Notes: generated by a model from the letters alone, not told the origin. Shown: positions 34,842 through 44,023, counted from the stretch's first letter. The stretch: 64,000 nucleotides of DNA from JBBDMX01 sp040878035 (GCA_040878035.1 JBBDMX010000101.1:1-64000); one strand, 5' to 3'. Program-made: numbers and translations.

Positions 34842-35768
34842 TTATAGTTGACTCCCCTTCATCTGGCCAATGCCCCGCGCCGCTTCCTCCGGCTCGATGT
34901 GCGCCGTCACATTGGCCTGACCCAGGGCCTGCTCAATCTGGCCTTCGATTCGGCTGGCCAGGTCGTGGCCGGCACGCACGCTCATGTCGCCATCGACCTG
35001 GAGGTGCATGTCCACCCAATGAAACGTGCCGGTGTGGCGGTGGCGGACCTTGTGGTAGCTGCGGATGGCGCCGCGGTTAACCTCCTGGTCGAGGATGCGC
35101 AGGATCAGCGACTGATCCGCCGGATCGATGCGATCCATCAGCCCGTCAATGGCTTCACGGAGAATCGTGGCCGCGGTGTAGAGGATCATGGCACAAAGCA
35201 GCAGGGCGACGACGGGGTCCAGCCAGACGATGCCGGTCCAGTGCACCAGCAGTAAGCCGCCCAGGGCACCGAAGGTGGACGCCACGTCGGTGAGCAGGTG
35301 CTTGCCGTCGGCGACCAGGACGGGACTGCCGAATCGTCTGCCGGCGAAGTAGACGAACCCCGCCAGGGCGGCGTTGAGCAGATTCACCCCGCCTAACCCC
35401 CAGGCGCCGCGATCCAGATGACTCAACTCGATCGGCGCCATCAAGCGGATGATGGCCACCGACCCCACGGCGATGCCGGCGCTGAGCACCATGGCGCCCT
35501 CGAATGCCTGGGTCATGAACTCGACCTTGCCGTGGCCGTAGGGATGATCGCTGTCGGCGGGCCGGCTGGAAAACCAGATGGAAAAGATCATGGCCGCGGC
35601 GGCGACAATGTTGATGATCGACTCGAGTGCATCGGACAGCACCGCCGCCGAGCCGGTGAGCCAGAAGATCGCCAGCTTCAGAAACATAATCAGCACGCCG
35701 ACGATCAGCGCGATGACGGCGACGCGGCGAATGGCCGGGGTTCGAGGATGGGGCTGCGGCTCGGGCAT
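34842..35768 (-). CDS. Cation diffusion facilitator (metal efflux)
   Basis: The 308-residue protein is a CDF transporter that exports divalent metals against protons. After a Pro-rich head it has six membrane helices (first VIALIVGVLIMFLKLAIFWL), the metal-site motifs SDALESIINI and GKHLLTDVAST, and HPYGHGKVEF between helices II and III. A cytoplasmic ferredoxin-like domain follows (KVRHRHTGTFHWVDMHLQVD). The ATG at 35768 starts just before the first helix; the longer frame to 36005 adds 79 residues with no conserved features. The preceding gene on this strand is an ABC ATPase 126 bp away. Confidence 0.9.
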   Translation of the reverse strand: MPEPQPHPRTPAIRRVAVIALIVGVLIMFLKLAIFWLTGSAAVLSDALESIINIVAAAAMIFSIWFSSRPADSDHPYGHGKVEFMTQAFEGAMVLSAGIAVGSVAIIRLMAPIELSHLDRGAWGLGGVNLLNAALAGFVYFAGRRFGSPVLVADGKHLLTDVASTFGALGGLLLVHWTGIVWLDPVVALLLCAMILYTAATILREAIDGLMDRIDPADQSLILRILDQEVNRGAIRSYHKVRHRHTGTFHWVDMHLQVDGDMSVRAGHDLASRIEGQIEQALGQANVTAHIEPEEAARGIGQMKGSQL

Positions 35769-35808
35769 GGCGGGGAGCGGAGTAGAGGAATGAGGAAAGA
35801 AGCACGTT

Positions 35809-35836
35809 GTTAGCCCAAGCACCAACGGTGCGGGCG
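35809..35836 (+). repeat. 28-nt dispersed hairpin element, copy 1
   Basis: It begins GTTAGCCCAAGCACC and contains GCCC-aag-CACC-aac-GGTG-c-GGGC, a small stem-loop. A copy with one mismatch lies inverted at 60208-60235. Both are next to purine-rich simple sequence between genes. Confidence 0.65.
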
Positions 35837-35893
35837 AAATCCCGGCCAAGCTCCAAGGCTCGCATGGCCGGGCTTGTGCGGAAAGATCACATT

Positions 35894-36766
35894 CTACGAT
35901 GGCGGCGGCGCATCTGATCGAATCAAGTCCAACCACGCTTCGGGCAGCACTTCCAGCCAATAGCGATTGTGGAGGCGCTTCACGTAGACCTTGCAGCCAA
36001 AGCATTCGGTGAGCCGTTCAGGCGTGATGACCTCGGGGGGCGTGCCTTGCGCCAGCACCCGGCCGTCACGTAACAAGATCACCTGCCCGGTCCGCGGCGA
36101 AATCTCCTCGACGTGATGCGTGGTCATCAGCACCGTGGGATGCTCGCGTTGGTTGAGGAACAACTCGATCGTCGCCAGCACGTGCTCGCGCCCCGCGATG
36201 TCCAGCCCGGCGGTCGGCTCGTCGAGAATCAACAGCTCGGGCTGATGCACCAGAGCCCGTGCGATCATGGCGCGGCGCTGTTCACCGGTCGAAAGCAGCC
36301 CGTAACGCAGCTCGCGGCGATGGGAGAGCCCCACCTCGTGCAACAGATGTGCCGCGTGCCCGATCTGCTGCGTGCTGGCCCGGTCGTACAACCCGACGGT
36401 GCCGAAGTACCCGGTGACCACCGCTTCAAGGGCCGTCAGGTCGGCGTCGACCACCGCGCCGCTGTGATGAAAGCCGGCGATGTCCACGGTCGGGTTGACC
36501 AGTCCGATGCGCCGCCGCAGGGCGCGCACGTCGGTCTGGCCCAAGGTCTGCCCCAGCACGCGCACGGTGCCGGCGGTAGCGAACATCTGCCCGGTCAGGC
36601 AGCGCATCAGCGTGGTCTTGCCGCTGCCGTTGGGCCCGAGGATGACGGCACAAGACCCCGCCGGCACGGCACAGTCGATGCCGCGGAGAATTCCGGTCTG
36701 GCCGCGCTGCACGCGCAGGCCCTGAACTTCGACGGCGAGGGCGGCGGATGTGGGGGGCGTGGTCAT
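35894..36766 (-). CDS. ABC transporter ATP-binding protein without visible permease
   Basis: The 290-residue protein has Walker A GPNGSGKTT (about 44-52), signature LSTGEQRR, Walker B LLILDEPTAGLD, and the switch His in MTTHHVEEI. It would energise an ABC transporter or act alone in the cytoplasm. The signature deviates from LSGGQ in a way seen in ModF/iron-type and soluble ATPases. The last ~45 residues (CFGCKVYVKRLHNRYWLEVL) form an unusual extension. No permease or binding protein is adjacent, so it may be a soluble ATPase or its partners lie elsewhere. Confidence 0.85.
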   Translation of the reverse strand: MTTPPTSAALAVEVQGLRVQRGQTGILRGIDCAVPAGSCAVILGPNGSGKTTLMRCLTGQMFATAGTVRVLGQTLGQTDVRALRRRIGLVNPTVDIAGFHHSGAVVDADLTALEAVVTGYFGTVGLYDRASTQQIGHAAHLLHEVGLSHRRELRYGLLSTGEQRRAMIARALVHQPELLILDEPTAGLDIAGREHVLATIELFLNQREHPTVLMTTHHVEEISPRTGQVILLRDGRVLAQGTPPEVITPERLTECFGCKVYVKRLHNRYWLEVLPEAWLDLIRSDAPPPS

Positions 36767-36843
36767 GGGGCGGGATCAGGAGTGAAGAAGCGAGGAACGA
36801 GAAACGAAGAACGAGGAACAAGGTACAGGTACGTAAAACAACT

Positions 36844-36900
36844 CGAAAGCCCAGCCGCTGCGGCGGGTAGGTCCCAGCCGCCGGAGCGGCTGGGCTTTCG
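36844..36900. repeat. Long GC-rich hairpin (CGAAAGCCCAGCCGC family)
   Basis: Arms of 23 bases (36844-36866 and 36878-36900) pair with one mismatch around an 11-base loop. A half copy (GAAAGTCCAGCCGC) lies at about 40734, ahead of the GH2 gene, so this may be a REP-type element. The surrounding 36767-37485 shows no gene. Confidence 0.65.
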
Positions 36901-36957
36901 CTTTCTCCTATCTCCTCTCTCCTGTTTCCTGTCTCCTGTTTGTCTCCTGTCTCCCTC
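36901..36957 (+). repeat. Polypyrimidine tract
   Basis: A 57-base run almost free of purines (TTTCTCCTATCTCCTCTCTCC and similar units). A matching purine-rich run lies at about 36779-36830, so the two could pair across the hairpin between them. Such tracts recur between other genes in this window. Confidence 0.5.
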
Positions 36958-37358
36958 CAAAATCGGATATCCGGACACTTCCGGGGGATGTCAGCCCCCC
37001 CTCCCCTCCCCCCAGTGTCATCTTTTGATTTCTCCTTCTCCCCCCGGAAGTTACGGAATGTCACCCCCCATGTCAGTGCCGTGTCAGGCTGACATGCCTG
37101 ACCGGTCGGTCCGGTTCCTGTAATTCATTTTTTGGATGAGGGTTGCATGGCAATTCACAAGATTCCTCCAATGTCAGGGGCGACAATTGCTGTTCTCCGC
37201 GCGCCGCTGCTGCGTCCGCGTGTTTTTCTCATCATGTCCACCTCAGATCGACATTTTCAACAGTCATTGTACCATCGTGAGGTGCCCGTGGCAAGTGGCG
37301 CTGTTGTTTTTTCTGCGTGGCGGGGGCGAGCCGGGGGGCCGGCGGGCCGCCACGTCGC

Positions 37359-37377
37359 CACAGGCGGTCCGCCTGTG
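37359..37377. repeat. CACAGGCGG palindrome
   Basis: Perfect 9-bp arms CACAGGCGG/CCGCCTGTG around one T, within the intergenic repeat region downstream of the PEP-CTERM gene. Confidence 0.4.
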
Positions 37378-37397
37378 CTGCTTTTCCAGACACGCAA

Positions 37398-37452
37398 AAC
37401 GGGACCGGCACATCGATGCGGCTTCGATCCGCTAATATGTGCCTGTCCCGTT
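37398..37452 (-). terminator. GGGACAGGCACAT palindrome, likely terminator of the PEP-CTERM gene
   Basis: Arms of 16 bases (37398-37413 and 37437-37452) pair with one mismatch; on the minus strand the stem is followed by TTGCG after a short T run. A third half copy (ACCTGTCCCGT) lies at about 37465. Palindromes with GGGACAGGCAC cores are known as REP-like sequences in many genomes, so this may be both a REP element and a terminator. Confidence 0.55.
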
Positions 37453-37485
37453 ATTGAATAGACGTACCTGTCCCGTGTGCGTCCT

Positions 37486-38643
37486 CTAAGCACGGCGGCG
37501 GCGCAGGGCGAGCAGGCCGGTGCCGAGGCCCAGTATCGCGATGGCCGATGGTTCGGGAATCGGGTTCAGCACGGCGGCGACCATGTTGGCCGAGATGAAG
37601 TTGCCCAGTTCCCCGTCGGGCGGTTCCAGAAGCTCCATTTCCGTAAAGAGCGTCACAGGCTCGTGCTCTTCATCGTAGACACCGGTGTACTCGTAGAACT
37701 CATAGCGCCGGATGATCATCTTGTCGCTGCCTTCTTCGATCGGGTCGTCGTTCATCCTTTCCTTGGGTGCGCGGCCGCCTTCGAGGAGTTCCCACTCCAT
37801 CTCGACTTCCGCGGGGTCGCCGCCGTCGGGCACATCATTGAGGGGATCGTCAGGCTGGTCGTTGTTGGGATTGGCGTCGGAGATGAGTTGCATGAGCAGG
37901 TTCTGCATCTCGACAGGGTCCTGCGGGGCGGTGGCCAACTTGACCTTGTAGAGCTTCATCCAGATGGAATCGGGGCGCTGCTCGGGAATTTCCGGAGGCT
38001 CGACGGGTTCGGGCACTTTCACGACAACCTGAACGACCGGTGGATCGCCGACCTGGGCGGGCGGGACGTAGGTCCAGGTGGGGCCGGGGATCGCCACGGG
38101 CGTGGTGCCGATGCGCACGTAGCTGCCCCCGACGTCATCGAGCCAGAAGAAGCGTGTGGCAGTGGGCTGCGCGCCGCTGAGCCAGAAGCCAAAGTGCTCG
38201 CCGCCGGCGGTGGCGGTGAGTTGATGGCCGTTGGTGCTGGCGGGGCTGGGGTTGTGCGGGAGTGTGCCGGGCGTGAGGGCGCCGCCAAAGTTGTACCCGG
38301 TGTAGGTGATCCGCGTGCCGGCAAAGACGTCGGAGGCGTCGTTGTATTCGGCGATGGTTCTATTGGTGTAGTGGGCCGGGAAGTCGCCGCCGATGTCGGA
38401 GGAGTGGATGCCCTCGAGCTCGATCTCCGCGCCCTCGCAACCCGGGATGCCCACCGGGTCGGGCGACGTGAAGTAGATGTCAAAATTGGAGAGCGTGCCG
38501 AAGATGGCCGAGGCGTGGGCAGTAGCGGCGCTGGTGGCCACGGCGAAGGCCACGGCCAGGGTGACGCGGCCGAAAGCGGCGAACCTTTTGCGTGAAGCCG
38601 TGGTGATGAATTGGTCTTGCGGCAAATGAAACGTGTGTGACAC
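37486..38643 (-). CDS. PEP-CTERM sorting-signal protein
   Basis: The 385-residue protein is exported and sorted: residues 20-45 are a signal peptide (VTLAVAFAVATSAATAHASA), and the C-terminus has the PEP-CTERM signature IPEPSAIAIL, a hydrophobic helix and RRRRA. The PEP-CTERM signal is recognised by an exosortase, which is not in this window. The middle contains an acidic Pro-rich region (PEPVEPPEIPEQRPD) and no recognised domain. It is a predicted surface or extracellular matrix protein. No signal-free start fits better than the ATG at 38643. Confidence 0.85.
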   Translation of the reverse strand: MSHTFHLPQDQFITTASRKRFAAFGRVTLAVAFAVATSAATAHASAIFGTLSNFDIYFTSPDPVGIPGCEGAEIELEGIHSSDIGGDFPAHYTNRTIAEYNDASDVFAGTRITYTGYNFGGALTPGTLPHNPSPASTNGHQLTATAGGEHFGFWLSGAQPTATRFFWLDDVGGSYVRIGTTPVAIPGPTWTYVPPAQVGDPPVVQVVVKVPEPVEPPEIPEQRPDSIWMKLYKVKLATAPQDPVEMQNLLMQLISDANPNNDQPDDPLNDVPDGGDPAEVEMEWELLEGGRAPKERMNDDPIEEGSDKMIIRRYEFYEYTGVYDEEHEPVTLFTEMELLEPPDGELGNFISANMVAAVLNPIPEPSAIAILGLGTGLLALRRRRA

Positions 38644-38923
38644 AGGAATCCCTCCCTCAAAAGGTTTCCCGACGCGGGATTGCGGCCGGCGACAAGCACG
38701 GCATAAAAATATCTTTAGGCCGTATTATCCGATAAGTCAAGAGGGCGATTCAGATTTTTTGTGCGGAGGAACAGATATCAATTCATCCAACCACGGATCA
38801 CATGGATGGCCTAATGGAGAGGAGTAAGACGACCGGTCCTTTCAATGCCATCCGGGTGATCCGCGGTAAGAAACCGGGGTTTCGCAGACTCAGCGCCGGC
38901 GTGGCGGCCCCCTGGTGCCGGCG

Positions 38924-40714
38924 TCAGCGGCGCTTTGGAGCTGGCTTGTCCCACTTCTGTTGCGCCTCTTGCATGCGGCGCTTGACCGCCTCGTAGGACA
39001 GCTTGCGTCGGCGGTAGTCGTCGACCGTGCCTTTGTTGTTGTGCGTGCGCGGGCGGTCGCGCCACCAGCCCAGGGTGACTCGTACGTCGCAGAATTGCCA
39101 GATGGCGGCGCCCACGATGTCGGGGTGATTGAGGTAGACGCGCAGGCTTTCGTCGAGCAGGTCGCTCTGGTATTCCTCGGTGTATTTGGCGCGGGTGGGG
39201 TCGCGGTAGCCGTACAGGGCCGCCCCGCCGAATTCGCTTAGGATCACCGGCTTGCCAGAGCCGCCCTTGCTCTTGGGCGAGTGGAGCCACTTGAGCATGT
39301 CCTTGATCAAAGGCGCCACGTCGCGCGTGCCGTGCTGCGGGCGGTACCAGGCGTCGTAGCGGTTCCAGGAGACGATGTCCACCAGGTCCAGGCAGATGTC
39401 GTCCTTGTGGTACATGGAGGCGAAGGTGACCGGGCGGGTCGGGTCGGCCGCCTTGATCTGCCGCAGCACGCGCTGGTGCTCGGCGCGGCCTGGCGGCGTG
39501 CGCGACTCGCATTCATTCAGGCAGCCCCAGATGATGATGCTGGCGTGGTTGTGATGCCACTGGAGCATCTCGGCGGTGGAGACGGCGATCTGGTCGCGGA
39601 AACGCGGGTGGCTGAAATCCACGGTGCGCGCGTGCGATTCCTCCCAGATGTAGAAGCCCATTTCGTCGCAAAGGTCCAGGAAGCGCTCGTCGTTGGGATA
39701 GTGGCTGGTGCGCACAAAGTTGCAGCCCAGGTCGCGCATGATTTCCAGGTCGGTGGTCATGGCTTCGAGGGGCAGGGCGCAGCCGAATTGCGGATGGTCC
39801 TCGTGACGGTTGTAGCCGCGCAGACGGATCGCTTCGCCGTTGAGCAGCAGCTTCTTGCCTTTGACGGCTACCTCGCGGAAGCCGATGCGGTCATAGTGGG
39901 TATCGACCGGCGTGTCGTGCTCGTCGAGCAGCGTGGCCTGGAGCATGTACAGCGCCGGCGCTGAGGCGCTCCATGCTTCGACGTTGGGCACATCCATATC
40001 GCCGGTGAGCTCGACGACCTTGCCGGGGGCGATGGCCGCCGGCTTGAAGCGATACTCGGCATTGGCGACTTTGACGGTAACCGTTCGCGTAAGCGACTGT
40101 TTCGACCAGTTGCGTAGCCAGATGCGCAGATGCAGGCGCCAGCCGCGTCCATGCCGGCGCGGCGTGGCGTGCAGATACTGAAGGTAGACCTGGGGCACCC
40201 ACTGCGCCTCGACGGGGCGGGTGATGCCGCCGTAGGTGTAGTAGTCGTTTTCCTTGTGCAGGGCCGAGTGGTCGCCGAAGGTGTTATCGACTTGGACGAT
40301 GATCTGTCGCTCGGCGTCGCTCGTCGGCGGGACGATGACTTCCCAGGGGGTGAAGGCGTCGTAATGGGTGGCGACTTGCCGGCCGTCGGCGTAGACGGTG
40401 CCGGTGTGGGACACGCCGCCGAAGACCAGGCGCAGGGCGCGGGTGGGTGATCCGGGGGCGGGGGCTGATCCGGGGGCGGAGGCGGGGGCGGGCACGTTGG
40501 TGCGGTACCACGCTTTGCCGCGATAGGTTTCCAGGCCCGGCACCGTCTCCCACGCCGCCGGGACGGCGATCGTGCTGGGATACTTTGACGGAAGGCGCCC
40601 GCGATCGCCCAGCTCCGCCCGTTGTGCCTGGGTGACAAACTCCCACCGCTGGCAGAGTGACGAACGCTGTCGCACCTCGCCGGCCGGTGGTTCAAAACCT
40701 CGAATCCATGCCAT
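38924..40714 (-). CDS. GH2 family glycoside hydrolase
   Basis: The 596-residue protein has the three-domain GH2 layout: N-terminal jelly-roll (LRLVFGGVSHTGTVYADGR), immunoglobulin-like domain (about 190-290) and TIM barrel from about 295 (RLRGYNRHEDHPQFG). Acid/base Glu is in GCLNECES and the nucleophile Glu in VILSEFGGAA, as in beta-glucuronidases and beta-galactosidases; the AALYGYRD segment favours glucuronidase-like members. No signal peptide, so cytoplasmic. A short Pro/Ala/Ser/Gly linker (PAPASAPGSAPAPGSPT, near residue 78) is inserted in the first domain, unusual for the family. Confidence 0.88.
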   Translation of the reverse strand: MAWIRGFEPPAGEVRQRSSLCQRWEFVTQAQRAELGDRGRLPSKYPSTIAVPAAWETVPGLETYRGKAWYRTNVPAPASAPGSAPAPGSPTRALRLVFGGVSHTGTVYADGRQVATHYDAFTPWEVIVPPTSDAERQIIVQVDNTFGDHSALHKENDYYTYGGITRPVEAQWVPQVYLQYLHATPRRHGRGWRLHLRIWLRNWSKQSLTRTVTVKVANAEYRFKPAAIAPGKVVELTGDMDVPNVEAWSASAPALYMLQATLLDEHDTPVDTHYDRIGFREVAVKGKKLLLNGEAIRLRGYNRHEDHPQFGCALPLEAMTTDLEIMRDLGCNFVRTSHYPNDERFLDLCDEMGFYIWEESHARTVDFSHPRFRDQIAVSTAEMLQWHHNHASIIIWGCLNECESRTPPGRAEHQRVLRQIKAADPTRPVTFASMYHKDDICLDLVDIVSWNRYDAWYRPQHGTRDVAPLIKDMLKWLHSPKSKGGSGKPVILSEFGGAALYGYRDPTRAKYTEEYQSDLLDESLRVYLNHPDIVGAAIWQFCDVRVTLGWWRDRPRTHNNKGTVDDYRRRKLSYEAVKRRMQEAQQKWDKPAPKRR

Positions 40715-40823
40715 GAATCGCTCCTGCTATGAAAGTCCAGCCGCTTTGCGGCTTCGCGCAACGATGCGAAGTGTGGAGGGCCGCATGATCGTGCCGGGGT
40801 GCCAAGCCGCAAGCAGCTCACCG

Positions 40824-42224
40824 TCAGTAACTCGGACTGGCGCGTTGGGCGAGATTGTGGAAGCGCGTCGTGCCCGGGTCAAACTGAAGCTCCACCGTGC
40901 CCACCGGCCCGTTGCGTTGTTTGGAGATGATCAGCTCGGCCTTGCAGACTTTGTCGGGATTGCTCTGCTTCCACTCTTCATCGTGGTAATACTCTTCGCG
41001 GTGGATCATCATCACCACGTCGGCGTCCTGCTCGATGGAACCGGACTCGCGCAGGTCGCTCATGCGCGGCTTGTGGCCTTCGCGCGCTTCGGGTCCGCGA
41101 TTGAGTTGGCTGAGGCAGACGACCGGCACGTTGAGTTCGCGCGCCAGCCCCTTGATGCCGCGCGACATCTCGGACACTTCCTGCTGCCGCGATTCGGAGC
41201 CGGGCTGGCTCATCAGTTGCAGGTAGTCCACGAAGATCACCTTGATGCCATGCTGCGCCACCAGGCGGCGTGACTTGGCGCGAAGCGTCAGCACGCTCAT
41301 GCCCGGCGTGTCGTCGATGTAGATCGGCGCCTCGGCCAGTTCGCCCACGGTGACCTGGAGTCGATGAAAGTCATCGGGGCTGAGCATGTTGCGGCGGACT
41401 TTTTGCGCGTCCACCCCGCTGCGCGAGCAGAGCAGGCGTTGTGCCAACTGCTGCTTGCTCATTTCCAGGGAGAACAGGGCCACGGGCTGCCGCGCCACGG
41501 CGCCGATGTGCTCGGCGATATTGACCGCCACGGCGGTCTTGCCCATGGAGGGCCGGCCGGCGATGACGATCATTTCGCCGTTCTGGAGGCCGCTGAGCAT
41601 TTCGTTGAGGTCGTAGAAGCCGGTATCCAGGCCGGTCAGGTGCCGGCCTTCCTGCGCTTCGAGCTGCTTGTACAACTCCTGGAGCAGGTCGTTGAGGTGC
41701 TCGGCGTCGCTGACGCCCTTGGACTCGGCGATCTCAAAAATGGTGCGTTCGGCGCTATCGAGCAGCGAGCCGATGGGCTCGGCGCTGGTGTAGGCCTCGT
41801 GCAGGATATTGCCCGCCGCGTCGATGAGGCGGCGCACGACGGCCTTGTCGCGCACGATGCGGGCATAATAGGGCGCGCTGGCGGCGGAGGGCACGCCTTC
41901 GGCCAGGTCCATCAGGTATTGGATGCCGCCCACCTGCTCCAGCAGGTCCAGGTCGCGCAGACGCTGGTTGAGCTGCACCAGGTCGACCGGCTCGTTTTTG
42001 TCGTAGGCCTCGACCAGCACGCGATAGATGGCGCCGTGCTTGGGGAGGTAGAAGTCGTCGCCGCCGCGGAGGATCTGCACGACCTCGCCGCTGACGCGCC
42101 AGTCCAGGATCATCGAGCCCAACAGCGCCATCTCGGCCTCGATGGCGGCGGGTGGCTGCTTCTCCAGTAGCTTGGCGACGTCGGGCTTTGGTGCTTCAAA
42201 TCTACGAGCCGGGGCGGTGGTCAT
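40824..42224 (-). CDS. dnaB: Replicative DNA helicase DnaB
   Basis: The 466-residue protein unwinds DNA at the replication fork. The N-terminal DnaB domain (AAIEAEMALLGSMILD, about 26-41) and the RecA-like C-terminal domain are complete: Walker A GRPSMGKTAVAV, SLEMSKQQLAQRL, Walker B VIFVDYLQLM, and LSQLNRGPE, DLRESGSIEQDAD. The ATG at 42224 is chosen because a family-standard N-terminus begins there; the frame to 42395 adds residues with no homology. It lies directly after flagellin on the same strand but beyond a terminator. Confidence 0.96.
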   Translation of the reverse strand: MTTAPARRFEAPKPDVAKLLEKQPPAAIEAEMALLGSMILDWRVSGEVVQILRGGDDFYLPKHGAIYRVLVEAYDKNEPVDLVQLNQRLRDLDLLEQVGGIQYLMDLAEGVPSAASAPYYARIVRDKAVVRRLIDAAGNILHEAYTSAEPIGSLLDSAERTIFEIAESKGVSDAEHLNDLLQELYKQLEAQEGRHLTGLDTGFYDLNEMLSGLQNGEMIVIAGRPSMGKTAVAVNIAEHIGAVARQPVALFSLEMSKQQLAQRLLCSRSGVDAQKVRRNMLSPDDFHRLQVTVGELAEAPIYIDDTPGMSVLTLRAKSRRLVAQHGIKVIFVDYLQLMSQPGSESRQQEVSEMSRGIKGLARELNVPVVCLSQLNRGPEAREGHKPRMSDLRESGSIEQDADVVMMIHREEYYHDEEWKQSNPDKVCKAELIISKQRNGPVGTVELQFDPGTTRFHNLAQRASPSY

Positions 42225-42340
42225 GGCGGGGTATTGTACGAAGGGCGAGCTAATGACAGTTTGTTCACAGGGTGCGCGGGGCTGATCCCCGGCAAGTCCG
42301 GAAGACCGGGCATGCCGGGGCTTAGCGAAGAAGCACCATG

Positions 42341-42370
42341 AAAAAAGCCCCGCATGCGAGTGCGGGGCTT
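42341..42370 (-). terminator. Rho-independent terminator of the flagellin gene
   Basis: AAGCCCCGCA and TGCGGGGCTT (42345-42354 and 42361-42370) pair perfectly around six bases, followed on the minus strand by TTTTTT (42346-42341). It separates flagellin from dnaB. Confidence 0.85.
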
Positions 42371-42406
42371 GGGAGGGCTTGGGAGGTGGCGTCAAGGCAC
42401 TGACGA

Positions 42407-43873
42407 TTACTGCAACAGCCGCAGCACGTTCTGAGCGCTGGAATTGGCCGTCGCCAGCACCGAGGTGCCCGCCTGGGTCAGAATCTGGGCTCTGGTGAGC
42501 ATGGCGGTTTCCGAGGCGAAGTCCGTATCGCGGATCTGGCTCTCCGAAGAGGTCAGGTTTTCCAAGGCGATCTGCTGGCTGCGGATGGTCGTCTGGAGGG
42601 TGTTGCGTTCAAAGGCGCCCAATCGGCCACGAAGCACGGCGATCTGGGTGATGGAGGCGTCGATGATGTCCGAGGCCTCGCGTGCGCTGCCGGCGACCAG
42701 GCTGTTGGCGCCGCCGGAGGTGACCGAGTTGAGGAATCCGGCCGTCTCGTTGCCCAGATGGGCCGCCGCCACGGACTGGATGCCGAAGCCCACCTGTTGC
42801 TGGGAGTTGACCGCGGCGCCGATCTGATAGCGAGCGCCGCCGCCGGTGATGCTGAAGGAGTAGGTGCCCAGGGCGGTGGCGGCGGTGGTGGTGAGGTTGA
42901 GTTGCACGTTGAGCACCGCCGAGTTGAGACCCACCTTGGTGCCGTCGCCCAGCGCCAGGTTGCCATTGACCAGCGCCAGCACGTCCTCGCCGGCGTCCCG
43001 GTTGATGGAGCTGGCGGCGCCCTTGCTGGCATAGGTGTTAAAGAACGCGCCCTTGTCGATCTTGCGGACGCTGACAAAGGCGCTGCTGCCGTAGCTGGCG
43101 CTCTGGAGGACCAGTCCCGAGGTCTGGTTGGTGGCGCTGACCAGGGACGCCGAGACGCCGGTGGAATCGCTGACCTGGTTGACGGCGAAGGCGACGGCGG
43201 AAAGGGAGGTGCCGCTGACGAAGGCGAACACGTGCGTGCCCTTGACGCCCTGCACCTCGAAGGTGACGCTGGAGAGCAACTGGCCCGAGGTGCTCGCCGC
43301 CGAGTAGGTCGAGAGGAACAACAAGCCGCGTTCGGCGCTGTTGAGGACTTCGACGTTGACAGGAATGGTCGAGGCGGTGCCGAAGTTGGCGCCGAAGACG
43401 CGCACGTCCTGGATTTGCGTCGAGTTGACCCCGCTGGTGATGAAATCCAGCGAGCCGTTGAGCAGCTTGAGTCCGGCGAAGCTGGCGGTGTTGCTGATGC
43501 GGGTGATCGATTCGACGGCCGAGTCGATCTGGAGCTGGTTGGCCTCGATTTCCTCCTTGGAGAAGGCGCCCGTGTTGGCGGCCTGGATGGCCAGGCCCTT
43601 GATCGAGGTCAACAGGGTGGAGATCTCCTGTAGCGCCGCTTCGCTGGTGGCGATGACGTTGCTGGCGCGTTCGGCGTTGTCGATGGATTGGGTGATACCG
43701 CCGATTTCGCTGCGCAACCGTTCGCTGACGATCAAACCGGCGGGATTATCGGCGCCGCGATTGATCTGGAGGCCGGTGCTCAGGCGTTCGAGCCGGAGCT
43801 GGAGGTCCGAGTTGGACTTGGCCAGGTTGCGCTGGGCGAGAAGAGCGGAAACGTTAGTGTTAATTCTTGACAT
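42407..43873 (-). CDS. fliC: Flagellin
   Basis: The 488-residue protein is the flagellar filament subunit. The conserved N-terminal D0/D1 region (RINTNVSALLAQRNLAKSN, LSTGLQINRGADNPAGL) and C-terminal region (AMLTRAQILTQAGTSVLA, AQNVLRLLQ) are intact, with a variable centre. It is exported by the flagellar apparatus, without signal peptide. An AAGGAGG ribosome site sits six bases before the ATG. Upstream fliW and csrA and a candidate sigma-28 promoter suggest the same post-transcriptional control known in Bacillus and Campylobacter. No second flagellin gene is present here. Confidence 0.96.
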   Translation of the reverse strand: MSRINTNVSALLAQRNLAKSNSDLQLRLERLSTGLQINRGADNPAGLIVSERLRSEIGGITQSIDNAERASNVIATSEAALQEISTLLTSIKGLAIQAANTGAFSKEEIEANQLQIDSAVESITRISNTASFAGLKLLNGSLDFITSGVNSTQIQDVRVFGANFGTASTIPVNVEVLNSAERGLLFLSTYSAASTSGQLLSSVTFEVQGVKGTHVFAFVSGTSLSAVAFAVNQVSDSTGVSASLVSATNQTSGLVLQSASYGSSAFVSVRKIDKGAFFNTYASKGAASSINRDAGEDVLALVNGNLALGDGTKVGLNSAVLNVQLNLTTTAATALGTYSFSITGGGARYQIGAAVNSQQQVGFGIQSVAAAHLGNETAGFLNSVTSGGANSLVAGSAREASDIIDASITQIAVLRGRLGAFERNTLQTTIRSQQIALENLTSSESQIRDTDFASETAMLTRAQILTQAGTSVLATANSSAQNVLRLLQ

Positions 43874-43879
43874 GACAAT

Positions 43880-43886
43880 CCTCCTT
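43880..43886 (-). promoter_or_regulatory. Flagellin ribosome site overlapping a CsrA-type motif
   Basis: The minus strand reads AAGGAGG followed by six bases and ATG. AAGGA is an A(N)GGA CsrA core. Another, ACGGA (43937-43933), and several GGA triplets lie further up in the leader. Overlap of a CsrA site with the ribosome site is how hag is repressed in Bacillus; here it is inferred. Confidence 0.5.
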
Positions 43887-43996
43887 GATTGTCTGGCAGG
43901 GTGCTCGTTGCGGCCGTGGGGCGTTCCGCGCTTCCGTGGCGGATCCGGCGTCCCGCGGCGTGTCCGGGGTGTGGATCGTGGGCCTGACGAGCCCGG

Positions 43997-44023
43997 TTAT
44001 CCCGGCGATACTTCTATCCTTTA
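43997..44023 (-). promoter_or_regulatory. Candidate sigma-28 (FliA) promoter of flagellin
   Basis: TAAA (44023-44020), exactly 15 bases, then CGGGATAA (44004-43997), compared with the TAAA-N15-GCCGATAA consensus: the -35 is perfect and the -10 matches five of eight, including ATAA. The -35 overlaps the csrA stop codon, leaving a leader of about 115 nt before flagellin. Confidence 0.5.

Noticed and set aside
35769..36005. 79-codon N-terminal extension of the cation diffusion facilitator
   Set aside because: It overlaps the ABC ATPase gene end and the 28-nt repeat element and adds no expected feature.
42225..42395. 57-codon N-terminal extension of DnaB
   Set aside because: The extension contains no conserved residues, and DnaB homology begins just after the ATG at 42224.
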